A stretch of 64,000 nt of DNA, from the NCBI RefSeq assembly GCF_963678635.1, contig NC_087062.1, positions 62,544,386 to 62,608,385 of the forward strand, written 5' to 3'. Source of the stretch: Symsagittifera roscoffensis. Lineage: Eukaryota; Xenacoelomorpha; Acoela; Convolutidae. A program made the position numbers and the translations under genes. Every line of letters starts with the position of its first letter. Position 1 is the stretch's first letter. Under the pieces are notes generated by a model. It saw nothing but the letters and a program-made list of their open reading frames with translations. It searched no databases and was not told the origin of the DNA. Positions 1 through 11,700 of the stretch are shown piece by piece.

Positions 1-275
1 TGAAAAGCGAGAGGGAAAGATTGTCATAGGGAGCACTAGCGACGAGGACAGCTCGAAACGTATAGACGTTGAATAGGTACCAAGGGGGTGCATGTGCAAG
101 CCCGAGAGTAGAGCCACCAAAGGTCCACAACAAAGTACAAACACCAAAAAACACAAGGATGAGACGGCGGACTTTTACAAGGAGTTGAGCCCCTTTTTAC
201 TGGGGAGGGAGCAGACCATGTGACTGATGGCATCAAGGGCTTAAAAAAGAATCATTTTCATACTTTACGGATGTC

Positions 276-494
276 ATGAAGAAATTACGAAGGATCTTTG
301 ATCATTATATGAGCTCGGTCAAAATTTTTGACGAAGAGGGAAACTTAGATGACATAATTCAAGCTGCAAACCGAAGAATTAAGTCGAGAAACAGAGGTGT
401 GAAAAAATACTTCGTTCAGCAGATAAATAGACATTTCTCAGGACTAGTGAAAATATGCGAGGCTATGGATAGAGCTTTCGAACTTTATTGCTAG
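276..494 (+). CDS. Unrecognised small ORF, possibly a decayed exon
   Basis: A 72-codon ATG-to-TAG frame encodes a charged, helix-prone peptide rich in Lys, Arg, Asp and Glu, with no motif I recognise. The frame stays open upstream of the ATG to a TGA near 230. Two other coding-looking stretches precede it in different frames: one ends in an acidic DEDSS-containing tail at about 85, the other ends near 222. The three may be pieces of one frameshifted gene whose start lies left of the window. No promoter or poly(A) signal was assigned. It could equally be a chance ORF. Confidence 0.25.
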   Translation: MKKLRRIFDHYMSSVKIFDEEGNLDDIIQAANRRIKSRNRGVKKYFVQQINRHFSGLVKICEAMDRAFELYC

Positions 495-1457
495 TAACTA
501 ACTATATCTCCTAAAAGGGATAGACGGCTGTGTTGCTCAAGTCAGCTCATAAGAGAATCAAAACTGGCGACGATTCAGATCAATAGTGGAAGATTTTATA
601 GAGGCCATGTAAGGAATTAACGGGAGAGGACGAGGATATAATCATGGATGAGCTGCAAGAACAGACACTGTACTTAGTCTGAAACTATTCTATGAGTTAG
701 CCAAAAAACGGAACCAACTCAGTACGCAAAAACTAGAAAAAAGTTTCCTAAATGTAATACTTTATTAGAATAAGGATAGCCACATTCATAAAAACTGGGT
801 TGCGATAATCTGGACATACCTTCACATTAGAGCCGTTTCTAGCCCGCATGGATGATAATCAATTATATTGAATTTTCGTGGTCTGTGTCAATAAATTTCA
901 ATTATATTAGATTATAATCGATTAAAAATGGATTACAATCCATTATTTTTTATATCAATATAATCAATTATAATCGATTATAAGCCATTAAAAACGGATT
1001 ATGTTTCATATATTTTTATGCCAAAATAATCGCTTATAATTGGTTATAGTCAATTATAATGGAATTTTTCGAGAGGTTAGTCACGAAATTTACAAGTTTT
1101 TATAAATTTATCGCATTTCCTGTTTAGTGCAGTTGCTTCATTAGGTTTCATAAAATTTTACATTTCACTTCTCAATTATTATAATTTTTTTTCTTATATA
1201 CCCTTTTTACTAATGCATGATGTGATTGAAGAACTATACAAAAGCGTATAAAAGTAGTTAATGGACAACTTTTGATTTCATAAAATGAATGAAAAACACA
1301 AAATGAAATATAATAAAACAAAATTCTAATTTCTTTTTTGTACACAAATTGGGATAAACAAACGTTACTCGATCGTTTTATTTAACTCACTCGAAATTGA
1401 ACAAAACTCAAGAACTGTTTTCAATTGTTCTCAACGTTGCAACGATTTTTTGAATTT
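495..1457. other. Gene-free AT-rich stretch with TAATC-type palindromes
   Basis: No coding frame stands out. Between about 855 and 1070 the sequence is a cluster of imperfect palindromes built on ATAATCGATTATAA-like units, for example near 910, 970 and 1030, alternating with GGATTA/TAATCC half-sites. The cluster could be a slipped or foldback AT-rich repeat. Nothing else was seen up to the MULE relic. Confidence 0.4.
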
Positions 1458-2257
1458 TTATAGTAGTCTTTCGTAATCCTTTTTCAATCCGAGCTCCGCG
1501 ATTTTTCTCATAAAACTTTGTGAAAGTTGAAAGAAACATCCCGACAGCTTGGACTTTGAATTTTTCTGAAACGCTTGAATAGCGGCCTGCTCAAAATCCA
1601 GCAAAACTTTTTCAGGTCTACTATCAGGGGCTAGTATTTTTAAGGCTTCTAAGAAACGGTGGTAAGTTTTTTCTGGTTTATTTGACAGGAACGCATATAT
1701 GCAAGCGGGGGCTATTCCTGAAAGACTAACATGTATGGAGTAAAGTTGATAAAACATTTTCGGGGTGACTTTGAAAGTTCCATCAGCCAACCAAAAATTT
1801 GATGTTTCAAGCACACGTACCATTTCAGGGTCGCCGAATAAAATAATCCTCTCGTGATCATTTTGCCCACTGTCAAAACTTCTGGTTGCTGGAGAGACTG
1901 GTAAGACTTCTTCTCGTTGCTTGCGCGCTCGTTATGCGGTGCGAAATAAGTTTTCTTTTTGGTTGGTAGGGCTAATTGAGTAGCAATGTCTTCTGTAATG
2001 GGCTGAATGGCGGTTGCGACTGCGACTGTTGGGGTGTTAATATTGCTTACATCCTTGATGTTTTTTAAAACTAGTCGAGCATCGGGTTTGCCTGTGGAAA
2101 TATCGTGATTATGTTGACCCCTCGTTTCAATTAAGTTTTCTCCATCCGTAATTGCTGTTGCGCGGCATTTATGGGTTTGGTTTTTCGAATATTTCCAATT
2201 TTTTGCTGTCTTGTTTTTGCGTTTAAGGTGATACTCGTGGCCTGATACCACTAGCAT
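1458..2257 (-). pseudogene. FLYWCH zinc-finger / MULE transposase relic
   Basis: The minus strand encodes an N-terminal FLYWCH-type module (HLKRKNKT...W...KCRA...HNH pattern) followed by the first part of a MULE transposase domain. The latter shows WLADGTFK, FYQLYSIH and LLDFEQAA, the Asp-containing blocks usual in this family. The protein is split. FLYWCH lies in the frame of 1712-2257 and MULE in the frame of 1458-1823, with a one-base shift near 1860. In the finger, the first Cys position after the conserved Trp reads Tyr (WKY instead of WxC), so the zinc site is probably broken. The MULE domain ends after about 120 residues, well short of a full transposase. No terminal inverted repeats were identified. 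This is either a dead Mutator-like element or a decayed domesticated FLYWCH gene. Confidence 0.75.
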
Positions 2258-2700
2258 TTGTTTTTTTTCAAAGATAGAGTAAAATGGAATGACGCTTCAA
2301 ACATTATATCTGATAGAGTGATACAACAATGGTTAAAGAAATAGGCAGTATATTTTTTTTTATAAAACTCACAAACGTCTTCTGTTGCCTTCAATTAGCA
2401 CCATATAGGTTATCTCTGTTTTAAACACTGAGTGAGGAATTATTTCTCTAACTAATCGAAATGCAATTTTTTTTGAGATGCTAGAGGCATCAAGTGAATT
2501 AAGACTAGCTTTTCAGGCCTCAAATAGTAAACTTAATTGGACTACTCCTGTACTTATAAAAAGGACCTAATTTGAAACAAATTATCTTCATTAAAAGGGG
2601 GTTAATTTTTTGAGGGGTTATCATGTTAGGGGGTTATAATATAGGCGGTGTAAGCATAGGGGGTTAAATATCGTGGGGTTAAAGAGTGGGACACCGTTCA
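2258..2700. other. Gene-free stretch with repeated GGGGTTA motifs
   Basis: No gene was seen. Between about 2597 and 2685 there are five G-runs followed by TTA (GGGGGTTAA, GGGGTTA, GGGGGTTA, GGGGGTTAAA, GGGGTTAAA), irregularly spaced by 15-25 bases. They could form a G-quadruplex on the plus strand or be degenerate telomere-like repeats. Confidence 0.4.
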
Positions 2701-2817
2701 AATCACGACTGAAAGAGTTTTTTTTTTTTAAAGTCATTTGACCATTCCGAATATTATTTAAATAATATTCGTAATGGTCAAATGAATTTAAAAAAAATAA
2801 CTTTTCCAGTCGTGATT
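2701..2817. repeat. 117-bp near-perfect palindrome (foldback element)
   Basis: The left arm at 2701-2759 begins AATCACGACTG. It is mirrored by a right arm at 2760-2817 ending CAGTCGTGATT, with only a few mismatches, mostly in the poly-T/poly-A segments. The centre is AATATTATTTAAATAATATT, so there is almost no loop. It carries no ORF. It resembles a small foldback or MITE-like element, but I could not define a target-site duplication. Confidence 0.8.
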
Positions 2818-3582
2818 GTAGCACCTGAATTTGCATGGAAAGAAAAGAAAAAAAAACCGAAAACAAACCCGAATACAAAATTACTCCCCATTTTCAATGG
2901 TTAAAAAAGCAAGTGTGTTTACTAAGCTACCGGGGATGCTAAACTTCTCCCATCTTGCCAGAAACTAAATGGAGAAGTGCACTAGTAGAGTCAGTAATCA
3001 GTATTTTTGCTCAGTTTTTGTTTCATATTACCTCTATCAGATATAGTTTTAGATTGGTTGAAGGAGGAAAGTAGAGAATGGTGAAATAATAACTGATGAT
3101 TACATAGAACTGATTACAATTCAAGGTTTTCACCGGTTTGATCGTTGAGTTTGCTGTTGACTGTTTTAGCAGATGCACCCTTGGCGTGAGTGCTTAAATT
3201 CAGTTTTAATGTTCACACTGTCCTCGCTTTTAACTTTAATATTAACGTTACGGATAACATAGGGTTTCGGTAACTTCCACAGTCTGTTATACGATCCTCT
3301 TGCGGTGTTTTGGTGTATCGAAACTTTGAACACAATACTGAAAATCTGATATTTCAACTCTACACAAAGTCCATTTAAATTTTTTTAATTTTTGGGATCG
3401 TTTAATCCATTAATTTTTAAAATTTTTGACAGGAAAAATTGCAAAACTCGACATTATTTGAACCGTGATAAACCAATATTGACCTTCATTCCATCAGGTA
3501 TGAGAGAAGCCTTTAAGGGTCTGTATAACACCATCTGACTTCATTTGGCATTGGCAATTTACTCTTATGGACCATTACCTCC
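2818..3582. other. Gene-free left flank of the giant element
   Basis: Short ORFs on both strands show no recognised motif. This is the sequence into which the giant LTR element inserted; it continues at 21402 on the other side. No regulatory site was recognised. Confidence 0.4.
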
Positions 3583-3586
3583 ACTC
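3583..3586. repeat. Target-site duplication, left copy (ACTC)
   Basis: ACTC directly precedes the 5' LTR and is repeated at 21398-21401 directly after the 3' LTR. A 4-bp duplication is usual for many Ty3/gypsy-type integrases. Together with the TG...CA ends it shows one intact integration event. Confidence 0.85.
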
Positions 3587-3994
3587 TGGAACCTGATCTA
3601 AACTACATTTTATGATTGGATAAATTAAATGTTTTACCAATGTAAAGTATTTAATATTAACCAATCATGATCCATCTAACTAACAACCCACTTATTTGTA
3701 AGTGCTGAAGTTACTTGTAATTTCAGCACCAGAGAGATTTGAATTTAACTTAGAAATTAGTTGGACTCTCCCGAGCACTTCAGCAGCCGCAATAAACCAG
3801 TATACCCTAGATCTATTGAGCCTAGCAGAGACTAGTTAAACAACCTGAGACTAGATAGTATAAGAGTAAGATTAGGATCGGTATTAGACTAAGAAGTTGC
3901 ACGAATCTATCCGGCCGAAAATAAGATAGCGTGACGAGCAGACGGTGTACCCTATCCGAAATTACTCTATGAGTTACACTTCGGTCCTAACTCA
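3587..3994 (+). repeat. 5' LTR of giant element (408 bp)
   Basis: The LTR starts TGGAACC and ends CTAACTCA. It differs from the 3' LTR only at the T in GAAATTAG (about 3757; C in the 3' copy). CCAAT-type boxes are visible near 3637 and 3661, with a TATTTAATA stretch near 3649. An AATAAA poly(A) signal lies at 3791-3796. A perfect 8-bp inverted repeat (GTGCTGAA/TTCAGCAC) at 3702-3729 can form a hairpin just upstream of that signal. The R/U5 borders cannot be fixed from sequence alone. Confidence 0.93.
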
Positions 3995-3996
3995 TC

Positions 3997-4019
3997 TGGT
4001 GCGACCATAAGTCTCGAAC
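3997..4019 (+). other. Primer-binding site of giant element
   Basis: Two bases after the LTR, TGGTGCGACC begins a stretch whose reverse complement ends GGTCGCACCA. About 20 bases in it contains GTTCGAG, the conserved T-loop sequence of tRNAs. The site is therefore complementary to roughly the last 23 nt of a tRNA, unusually long. The acceptor/T-stem spacing is one base short of canonical, and I could not assign the tRNA; an Arg-type GGTCG acceptor end is the closest I recall. Confidence 0.7.
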
Positions 4020-5249
4020 AAGACCTTAATAGATTAGAATTAACCAAAAATAGATTAGAAATTAGACAAAAACATTTACAAAATGTTATACGACAATAAT
4101 TTAATTGAAATGTCTCTCCGACTCAATAGATCAGAGCCAATATTCCGAACCATAATAGAACTACCCGGAATTGGAAGAAGACATCGAACCAAAGACGACA
4201 TACGACAAAGTAGAAACTTGCCGTATAGTTATATGATAGTTCGGCAAAAGCCAGAACAAACTTTTATATTTCGAATACTACTTGCAATGAATTTAGATTT
4301 CCATTTGCAAACATAAAACCTTGAAGTTAATCTTCAAAATCATTTCAGGCGCTAAAAACAAAATTAATATTATACAATAACGATTGATAAAAAGATCTAA
4401 GATCGTTTTCCTAAAACTCTGCAGTATTATACAAAACATGTTTGAAAAATATTTATTGGAAAATAAAAATAAAAATTAGTAGCATGACAATAAATGGTTA
4501 GTAATCATAAATCATCTTGTTGTTCCAGCTTCATCACCTAAAACATAACAGCAATCATCAACTCACTAATATCATCAAAACACTAAATATTTCCTTTACA
4601 CACATCTAAAATTTTATTAAAACTTAAAGTCACTTAATTTTAAAACCAGATCATCAAGGCTTATCCTTGGATCTTAAATCATTTTCTACTTAATTAAATT
4701 TCAAAATTGATCATCAAGGCTTATCCTTGGATCAAACAGAACAACTTTGTTCTCCCCCACCCACTTAATTAGTGTCTAACGACCTCAAACGTCGATTCAC
4801 TACCCAACCCTTTCTAAAGACCCAAGACTAATAGAAATTTTTAAACAAAACTAATCATTCAAATTAGGATAAACAGTGAAGAACTTCGGTTAATCATCCT
4901 TCACTTGACCCCCCCTCTTACCAGACCCAGGATAAATCTTAGACTTAGTAAGTTTAAAATAGTATCTAACGAACTACTCGCGTTCTAATTATACCTGAAC
5001 CTTGTGGATCGATTTACTATTCTCCAACCCTTGAACACAATCACTACCCCTAAGTAAGATTAAGTAAGTTAACACCTTAGCTTATACTAGTCACGAGAAA
5101 GTAAAAATCATTCTTCGGAATCGATATACTTTTCTCTCCAACCCTGAACAAATAGACCCAGGTTAAGCTAACCAAAAAATCGTAAGAACTAACAGTTTAA
5201 GAAAATAGAAATCATTTAACAACCTTTTGCATCCGTCATCCTAAACCTT
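4020..5249 (+). promoter_or_regulatory. Structured leader of giant element
   Basis: A 1.2-kb leader lies between PBS and the first leader ORF. It holds a 25-bp segment present twice, 60 bases apart (4649-4673 and 4709-4733), each able to fold as a stem-loop around CAAGG/CCTTG. A hairpin with AGTGAAG/CTTCACT arms lies at 4875-4905. Three loosely related blocks contain CGAT..ACT..CCAACCCT (near 4790, 5010 and 5130). Such elements are candidates for packaging or dimerisation signals. Donor-like GTAAGA/GTAAGT sites occur at 5054 and 5064 and could generate subgenomic mRNAs. A 77-codon ORF at 4083-4316 is the only longer frame here. Confidence 0.5.
4083..4316 (+). CDS. Small leader ORF, function unknown
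   Basis: A 77-codon ATG ORF begins 64 bases after the PBS. The product is basic and Leu/Ile/Arg-rich with no recognised motif. Being first in the genomic RNA it may be a regulatory upstream ORF rather than a protein gene. Chance occurrence is possible. Confidence 0.3.
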   Translation: MLYDNNLIEMSLRLNRSEPIFRTIIELPGIGRRHRTKDDIRQSRNLPYSYMIVRQKPEQTFIFRILLAMNLDFHLQT

Positions 5250-5718
5250 ATGTCATTTAAAAACCTAGGAAATAAACAAACAATCATTTTACACAATTGT
5301 GAAATAGATAACAAAAAATACGACCTTGTAATCACACCTCATACACAAACAATTGGATACATTCGAACAAAACGACAAACACTAAAGAAAAAAAATAATA
5401 ACTAAACAAAGACAAATAACACGAAAAAGATTTTCAAAAAATCGAAACGCATTTTCAGAATCAGAAACCAACAGTTTAGACGAACTTTACAAACTAAAAG
5501 AATCAATAGATAAAAATTACCCACTTCACGATCAATTATATTTTTCTGACTCAGAAACAACTTCAAATTCATCACAAAGAGGAAAAAGAAGAATAAAAAA
5601 ACAGTACAAACACAAACCAGTACATTTATACAATTGGAATCAACCAATTCGACACATTAATAATTACATATTAACAGTCATCGAACGGAAAAATGAGTTC
5701 AACGCACACCCCAGGTGA
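5250..5718 (+). CDS. Leader ORF split by +1 shift at an A8 run, overlaps gag-pol
   Basis: An ATG frame runs from 5250 to TAA at 5403-5405. A second frame, +1 relative to it, is open from 5386 to TGA at 5716-5718 and reads through the same A-run (A8 at 5388-5395). The second frame has no Met codon. It looks coding, with a mixed basic/acidic composition and an RGKRRIKKQ basic cluster, and it ends 26 bases inside the gag-pol ORF. From 5253 to 5692 there is no ATG in any frame, so a ribosome passing the weak-context ATG at 5250 would next meet the gag-pol ATG. Either one ~150-residue protein is made by +1 frameshifting, or an A was lost or gained in the run (mutation or sequencing error). Product function is unknown; the basic clusters suggest nucleic-acid binding. 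Confidence 0.5.
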
Positions 5719-8700
5719 CGAAACTCCAGATGATGATGAAATCTTTCCTTTTATAGTAGACGCAGATACTGATAGAGGACAACACATATTTTGTCAAAAT
5801 TTACTCGTAAATTTATTTGAACCCGGAATCAGTCCATGTAAAACAGAGTTCCCCGATGTAAAAATCAAAAGACAAATCATAGATCACTATCTAAAAGATA
5901 TATGCAACATAACACAGCAGTATGGAATCTACTCTATAGAATTCACTTCCCCAAACCATAATAATAGAACATATACTATTCAAACAGACGATCTTGATTT
6001 AGAATTTTCAAAAGTTTTTTCAGAATATATAAAAAGCATCCAATACCATAACTCACAAAGAGCAAACTCCATATTCACCAATGAAGTTTTCGCAATAATA
6101 TATAGTTATATTTCGATATTAGAAAATGAACTCCCACTAACAAATGTCTCACCGACAGAAACATCCAAACATTTGAAAGTACGACATGAAATCACACTAC
6201 TCTCTAGTTATTTAAACATCATTAAAGAAAATTTCACGAAAGACGACGTTTCACAACATACCAAACACGATTTACAAAAAATTTTGGCATGGTTCATAAT
6301 AGATTATTTCACACACAATATTGATTTAATTGCACAAGCAAGAAAAAATTTTAGACCCCAAAATTCGAACGATGATACCGCTATCACAGAACAATCAGAT
6401 TATGTTTGGGACCCCGAATGGTCTCATCCCGCATTTATAAGCTTTCCACAATCAATCTCAAGTCAAGCAATAGGTACAATATCTTACATAAGAGATTACG
6501 TAAGAGTAATACCATTAACAATTGATGCAACACCATTAAACTATAATACATTTTTACCCGATACACAAAATAATAGTTTAAACTCTACAGTCATACACAA
6601 CGAAAACCTCAATGGAACTAGGAATCTTACTCAACAAGATATCCAGACACCATCACACTTCATAAATGAAGAAATTGTACACACAACAACTACACAACAA
6701 AGTATTTCACCAATACGCCCAAATTTAACAACACCAAGAAATACAAATCCTTCACAAACACAGGTAACCTTACAATCAACCGTTAAACCTTCGGTTGCTC
6801 CTAAATATTCACATATGGATTACCAAACATACAGACCCATGACAATACCATCAAAAACACGTAAAACATTCACTAGAAACAACTTTGCAGACCATAATTA
6901 TAATTATACACATCCATCAAAAACAAATTATCAACCACAAAGGAATTTTAATCAATATACAAAACCTCGAAACTGGGATAACCCAACGGCCCAATATAAT
7001 TCCGAAGAAACGGAGAATCTGAAATTACAATACGTTAACAAAATTGAAACGACTTCCACTAATATTAATAATATACAGGAATCAGAAACAGACCTCGTTG
7101 AAAAAATCACTGAAATACTCAATATTTACGAAAAGAACCCGAACTTTAAAGGCAAACCATCTTTCAAAAAATGGTGTAATTATTGCCGCCGATACGGACA
7201 TAGTATTTCCGAATGTAGACAAAAACAGCAAGATAGTCAAAATAAACCTCAAAAATACAAAGAACCAAATAAATCATTCTATCAATACATGAAAAAAGAT
7301 CAAAATCTACCGAACAAAACAGTTCACAGCAACAACAGTTCAGGAAAACCACTCCCGAACAATACAAATTATACAAGAAATCAATCACCATATAACTCAA
7401 GTTATAGAGGAAGATCACCAGAACGAAGAAACACGTATAATCCATCACAAAATCACTACAATAGACCAAATAGTAGAAATAACTACTCCAGATCAAATTC
7501 AAATACACAACAATTTGTTTCTAGATCTAATTCCCAATCAAGAAATAACTACTATCCAAACAACCAATCACGAAATTCATCATACAATAGGAATAGAAAC
7601 TACTCCTATAATAGAAATAGAAGTTATTCAAACAACCGAAACCAGAATTACCCGAACAATCGATCAAGGAATAACTCATATAATAGATCGAACTATAACA
7701 GACCAAACAATAATTACCAAAACAGATCGCGAAATAATTCACAAAATCGACACCCAAGTTATAATAATCGTTATAGAAATTATTCCCAATCACCACATAG
7801 GAATAATAATAACTATAATAATTCTAATAATCGTCACAGAAGCAGTACACCTAAACATCAAAGACAAATCAATCAAGTACAAGCTAACCCAGAAACAACA
7901 TCAGACCCTCCAGGTATTGATGACACAGTAACTGATACGTTACAACTCAATCAAATAAACTGTACATCATCAGATTCAGAAAGTGATACTGAAAACACTC
8001 TTGCTATCAATATGATAAAAGTCGAAAATGACTATGAATCTGTCATATATGAACAACCCTTTCCATCACATATATATGAAAATCAATCAGAATTTCTTCA
8101 AAATAATTACACTACACCCATAAATTCCACACCAACGACGCAAGAAACAAATGAGATAAACACTACAAATCAAACCAATAAAAATACCAAAACAAAATGC
8201 TTGAATACAAACCACATTTATCAAAATATACAAAAAGAACAACCCAAAGAAAAAATTTGGACAATACCATTTCTCTTAGAAAGCCCAAGAAATAAAGAAT
8301 TTCAACCACCAGACCTTGAAATAGATTTTTTAATTGATTCAGGAGCAGAATCAAACATAATAAACATTCCCACATGGAATGAAATAAAAACTTTACATCC
8401 AAAGCTAACACCTCTTGAAACCTCCAGTAAGCTAGCAACAGCACAAGGATCAACATTGATAAACTACGGAAAAATCCAATTATTTCTCCTCCCTACCAGA
8501 ACAATGGAGCAAAGTAAAATTCTAAACAAGCCATTTAAACAAATATTCCATATCACTGATATTAAATATAATATCATTGGAATACCATTTATTTCAAAGT
8601 ATATACCAACAATTAACATACTAAATAGTAAAATATTAATCAAAGATAAATATACAAAAACAAAAGAAACATCCTTAACATTTTTTCAAAGATTAAATAA

Positions 8701-11700
8701 ACAACCACCATTCTTTTCAAAATTTTATCCAATATTTAACCAACAAAGAAAACACCTGAAACCACTATCAGGAAACATCTATAATTTTTCAATCAAACAA
8801 GTTCACCAATATGATAAAAAACAAAACAAACAAAAATTTTATATGTCAGATTTTGAATTCAAACCTATTCATAAATTTTTCAAAATCACAATCTCTTCAA
8901 TAAAATATTTGAAAAATTCGAATTCAGATATTATTTCCTTACATGTCTATAATAATACACCTTACCAAGTAACATTATCTTTAGGACTTTTAGGATATTG
9001 TGAAACCAACGCTACAATATCACCAATACACGAAAAAGCCTATCGCGTAAATAATATACTCCAATTACTAGATATTTTCCAATCTACAATTCTTAATGAA
9101 GAATTATCTATAAATAATATAATAAGTAACGAAAACAGAAATACGGATTATTTCACAAAAACTCCATATTTCAAACCTACATTCAACATAAGTAACTACA
9201 CAGCAGACCAACAGAAATTTTTAACAATGTTTAATTTCCAACATTCACAAATAACACAAGACAATTTCGAAAAATTAGCCAAACAGCTAATTAAATATTC
9301 ATCAGTCTATGCAACATCAAAATTCGATGTTGGCAAAATCAGTTCATCACTACATCTCCCGTTAAAACCAGACGCAGTTTTCAAAAAACAGAGAGCAAGT
9401 AAAGTACCAATTCACTTACATGATAAAGTAAACAGATTACTCGATATTTTAGAACAATACAACATTATATCACCAGTTAATAAAGAAGAACAACCAAAAG
9501 GCAACACATTCATCAACCCCGTTATCATTCTAGCTAAAGGAGAATCATTAAAAATCGTTCTCGACGCTAGATACCTCAATTCACTCATAGATGAATCAAA
9601 ATGTAATTGGCCCATTGAACCAATACAAGTTATTTTAACAAAAATAAACGGCAAATACTTCACAACCGCCGATATGAATAGTGCATACAATCAAATGCCA
9701 CTAGATGAACAATCACGACGTTTAACACAATTTGTTATCGGAAACCAACAATATGAATTCAACCGCTTATTCTATGGAATATCCATAGGACCAGCAGCAT
9801 TTTCAGCTTTTATGAGCAAAATTTTTAGACCACTAATACTCAAGAAAAACGCAATCACCTATCTAGACGATGTTTTTATGCAATCACAAACAAAAGACGA
9901 AATGTTCAGTGTTTTAGAAAAATATCACCAAATACTTCAGAACGAAAATCTGAAGGCCGCCCCCGATAAATCACACTTCTTTTTGACAAGAGTTAAATTC
10001 TTAGGACATAACATAGAAAGAAAAACAATCACTCCACTGAAATCACGCATTGACGCTATTCAAAAACTTCAACCACCAACAAATAAAAAGAAAATCCAAG
10101 AATTCCTTGGAATGTTAAACTTTTTAAGTAAATATGTTTATAAAATGCAATTATATCTACGACCATTTTACAACATCCTTAGACAACAAAATAACTTTGA
10201 ATGGAACACAGAACATCAAACACGATTTGAAGAAATAAAGAAACTTTTAACTGAACAAATTTCAAACACAATTCCAGACTCAAATCAACCATTTTATGCA
10301 ATGTGCGATGCTTCGAACTTTGGCATCGGCGCAGCACTATTACAATCACATAATGGTACAAATAAAATGAACTTGATATCAGCAAATTCTCGATTATTCA
10401 CTCAAGCAGAGCTACGACTCTCAACTCTAATGAGAGAATGTACAGCCATAATATATACACTGACAGAATATGAATTTCTGATACTTGGATCAAAACATCC
10501 CACAGTTTTATTCACAGACCACAAACCAATCATTTTTCTTTTCACACAGAAATCTAACCCAAACCACCGAGTTTACAGATTTCAACTAATTCTAATGAAA
10601 TTTCCAAACTTACATATAGTTTGGACTGCAGGAAAAAATCTTGCATTACCAGACACCTTAAGTCGAAATACACCACCTGAATTACTTACACGAAAAACAA
10701 CAGTTGAAATACCCAAAAACATAAAATTCTACCTTGCAGAAAACGAAACATCACCTCGATTAGAATGCAAATATGCAGTTAAAACTGATATTGAACAATC
10801 ACAAATAAATAATTTACAACATTTCCCACTTTATTTAGATTGTCAAAATAATCATTATGAAGTTGATCTACTTGGAACATCAACTTTCAAACCAATCCCA
10901 TATTCTCAATGGATAAAAAGTAACACCCAACAAAAACGAACAAAACAACACCTACCTAAGAAAGACCATTTTCCACTAATCGAAAAAGAAGATTTAACTG
11001 ATAAAATAAATTTATCAGGACCACAAACAAATGATTCAAAATACACAATAAATCAAGTTTTTGACCTCCATGACCCACTTGATACAATACCCTTATCTAA
11101 ATTAGAAATCGAAAACATTTTCCTCCCCCCAACAGAAACAATTACAATTTCAACACTGAAACAATACCAAAACCTTGACCCAGTAATTCGACAACTGAAA
11201 TCATGGCACAAATATAAAACTAAACCTATCAAAGCAGATTCAACCATTCTAGGAAACAAAACACTCCTCCGATACTTTCGCAAATTTAACAACACAACAA
11301 TTAACGAAAAAACAGACCTTTTAGAGTATAACCTAAATGAATCTACAGTTCCCTGTCTCCCTATAAGTATGATTCTTATAGCTTTTAATATTTCACATAC
11401 ACAAAATATTAAAGGACACTCTGGATCAGAAAAAACATATTCAAATTTTATACAAAATTTTTACTTCCCAAATGCACCGATTTGGATAAAAGTACTATGC
11501 AATGATTGTATAGTATGTCAACTGAATAAACCTTACCCAAATCAAAAACAAATAGCACAAAAACAAGATTTTAAAGGACAAAGTTTGTACTTTAATCACC
11601 GTATCTCATTTGATACTAAAGGACCAATTTCACCCTCATCAGAAGGAAACTCCTACATTATGGTAATTGTTGACGCATTTACACATTATGTAGCACTTAA

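Noticed and set aside
7515-7931. 138-codon plus-strand ORF overlapping the NYR-rich part of gag-pol
   Set aside because: It is a +1-frame shadow of a low-complexity repeat, consisting of Ile/Thr/Arg repeats with no independent signal.
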